Positions 40,566 to 40,894 of a DNA stretch of 40,894 nt are shown in pieces. The notes under the pieces are model-generated. The model was not told the origin of the DNA. It did not search any database and worked only from the letters and a program-made list of their open reading frames with translations. The position numbers and the translations under genes are program-made. The stretch covers positions 1-40,894 of the forward strand of contig JADFSH010000018.1 in the NCBI GenBank assembly GCA_022560875.1. Direction: 5' to 3'. Origin of the DNA: Planctomycetota bacterium. Its GTDB lineage: Bacteria; Planctomycetota; Phycisphaerae; Phycisphaerales; SM1A02. How positions within the stretch are numbered: the stretch's first letter is position 1; each line of letters opens with the position of its first letter.

Positions 40566-40894
40566 ACGAAATGTCGAGCGGTGTGCTTCCACGTCATGTG
40601 GGAGCGTACATCTGAAGCGGCCCGCTGACCGATCAAGCCAGCCTCTTCCCGGTGCTCAAAGCACCACTCCATCTGGGCCACGAGTTCCTCCACGCACGGC
40701 GACCACCATTGCCCGAGATCCTCCTTCATCGGGCGGTCATGACTCGCCGGCTCGCGCCCGAGATCGGTCAAGGCTCGGCAGTTGTCATCCGGTTGAAGCA
40801 CATCCGCCTGCCCCCCGCAGTAAGAGGCGATGACCGGCTTGCCGCAGGCCATCATCTCCACCATCGGCATGTTTGTGGCCGGCGCACCCCGGGT
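40520..40894 (-). CDS. GT4-like glycosyltransferase, C-terminal part only
   Basis: The frame is open to the right edge, so the gene continues outside the window; 124 codons are visible. The first residues read TRGAPATNMPMVEMMACGKPVIASYCGGQADVL, the nucleotide-sugar-binding end of GT-B retaining enzymes, in which the E of PMVEMMACG contacts the donor. The rest is the usual C-terminal helix region (EEAGLIGQRAASDVRSHMTWKHTARHFVQLAEKV). It suggests a second glycosyltransferase beside the flagellins; the sugar is unknown. Confidence 0.8.
   Translation of the reverse strand, partial: TRGAPATNMPMVEMMACGKPVIASYCGGQADVLQPDDNCRALTDLGREPASHDRPMKEDLGQWWSPCVEELVAQMEWCFEHREEAGLIGQRAASDVRSHMTWKHTARHFVQLAEKVTSPVEATA

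Noticed and set aside
1-40894. CRISPR arrays, tRNA or rRNA genes, insertion sequences, prophage modules
   Set aside because: No repeat-spacer pattern, cloverleaf, rRNA sequence, transposase or phage structural gene was recognised; the CII-like gene alone does not make a prophage.

Overview
The window looks like a chromosomal piece of a motile, diderm, fairly GC-rich bacterium. My best guess is Planctomycetota, probably Phycisphaerae or a relative. The reasons are LptF/LptG permeases and a FlgI P-ring (an outer membrane), a murC-murB-ddl-ftsQ block that is not followed by ftsA/ftsZ, tandem ADOP-type permeases without an ATPase, and the FliW/CsrA pair with two flagellins. The placement is inferred from gene content only. 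No tRNA, rRNA, CRISPR array, insertion sequence or prophage was recognised.

Layout. 1-827 is the 3'-truncated end of an M20 peptidase gene. It joins, at about 804-816, a permease gene that has lost its 5' end; base and codon usage change at that point, so this is either a rearrangement or an assembly chimera. 805-7978 holds three tandem ADOP/MacB-FtsX-like permeases, the first also frameshifted. 8060-11331 is a BlaI-type repressor, an M56 (BlaR1-like) membrane peptidase and a coiled-coil repeat protein, with overlapping genes, a palindromic operator in front and a terminator behind. On the minus strand, 11384-12606 is a small DNA-binding protein coupled to a beta-class DNA methyltransferase. 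12881-13941 holds two unknown membrane proteins. 13976-18337 (minus) is the cell-wall/division block murC-murB-ddl-ftsQ. Divergent from murC are an NtrC-type sigma-54 response regulator (18449-19831) and lptF-lptG (19904-22674). 22680-25464 (minus) is an operon of a PpiC-like lipoprotein, an ABC ATPase and an ABC-2 permease. 25520-26707 is a zinc-ribbon/GYF-like membrane protein and 26711-28816 (minus) a GT39-like membrane glycosyltransferase. 28910-39271 is a flagellar cluster: flgI, a rod-binding (FlgJ-N-like) protein, a FlgN-like chaperone, flgK, flgL, fliW, csrA and two flagellins. It is followed by a GT9-like glycosyltransferase and, on the opposite strand at the right edge, the end of a GT4-like glycosyltransferase.

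How it fits together. The flgI operon has a very good sigma-54 promoter (GG-N10-GC with TTGCA), and an NtrC-type activator is encoded in the same window. The flagellar transcripts fliW, csrA and the first flagellin, and less strongly flgI and flgK, carry small hairpins that present GGA in the loop upstream of or over the ribosome binding site. This is the layout expected of CsrA targets, and csrA and its antagonist fliW lie between them, so the sequence suggests an autoregulated FliW-CsrA-flagellin circuit. Three genes (murC, the response regulator and the GT39-like gene) have TAGAAT/TACAAT 6-8 nt before ATG and no Shine-Dalgarno sequence, as expected of leaderless mRNAs.
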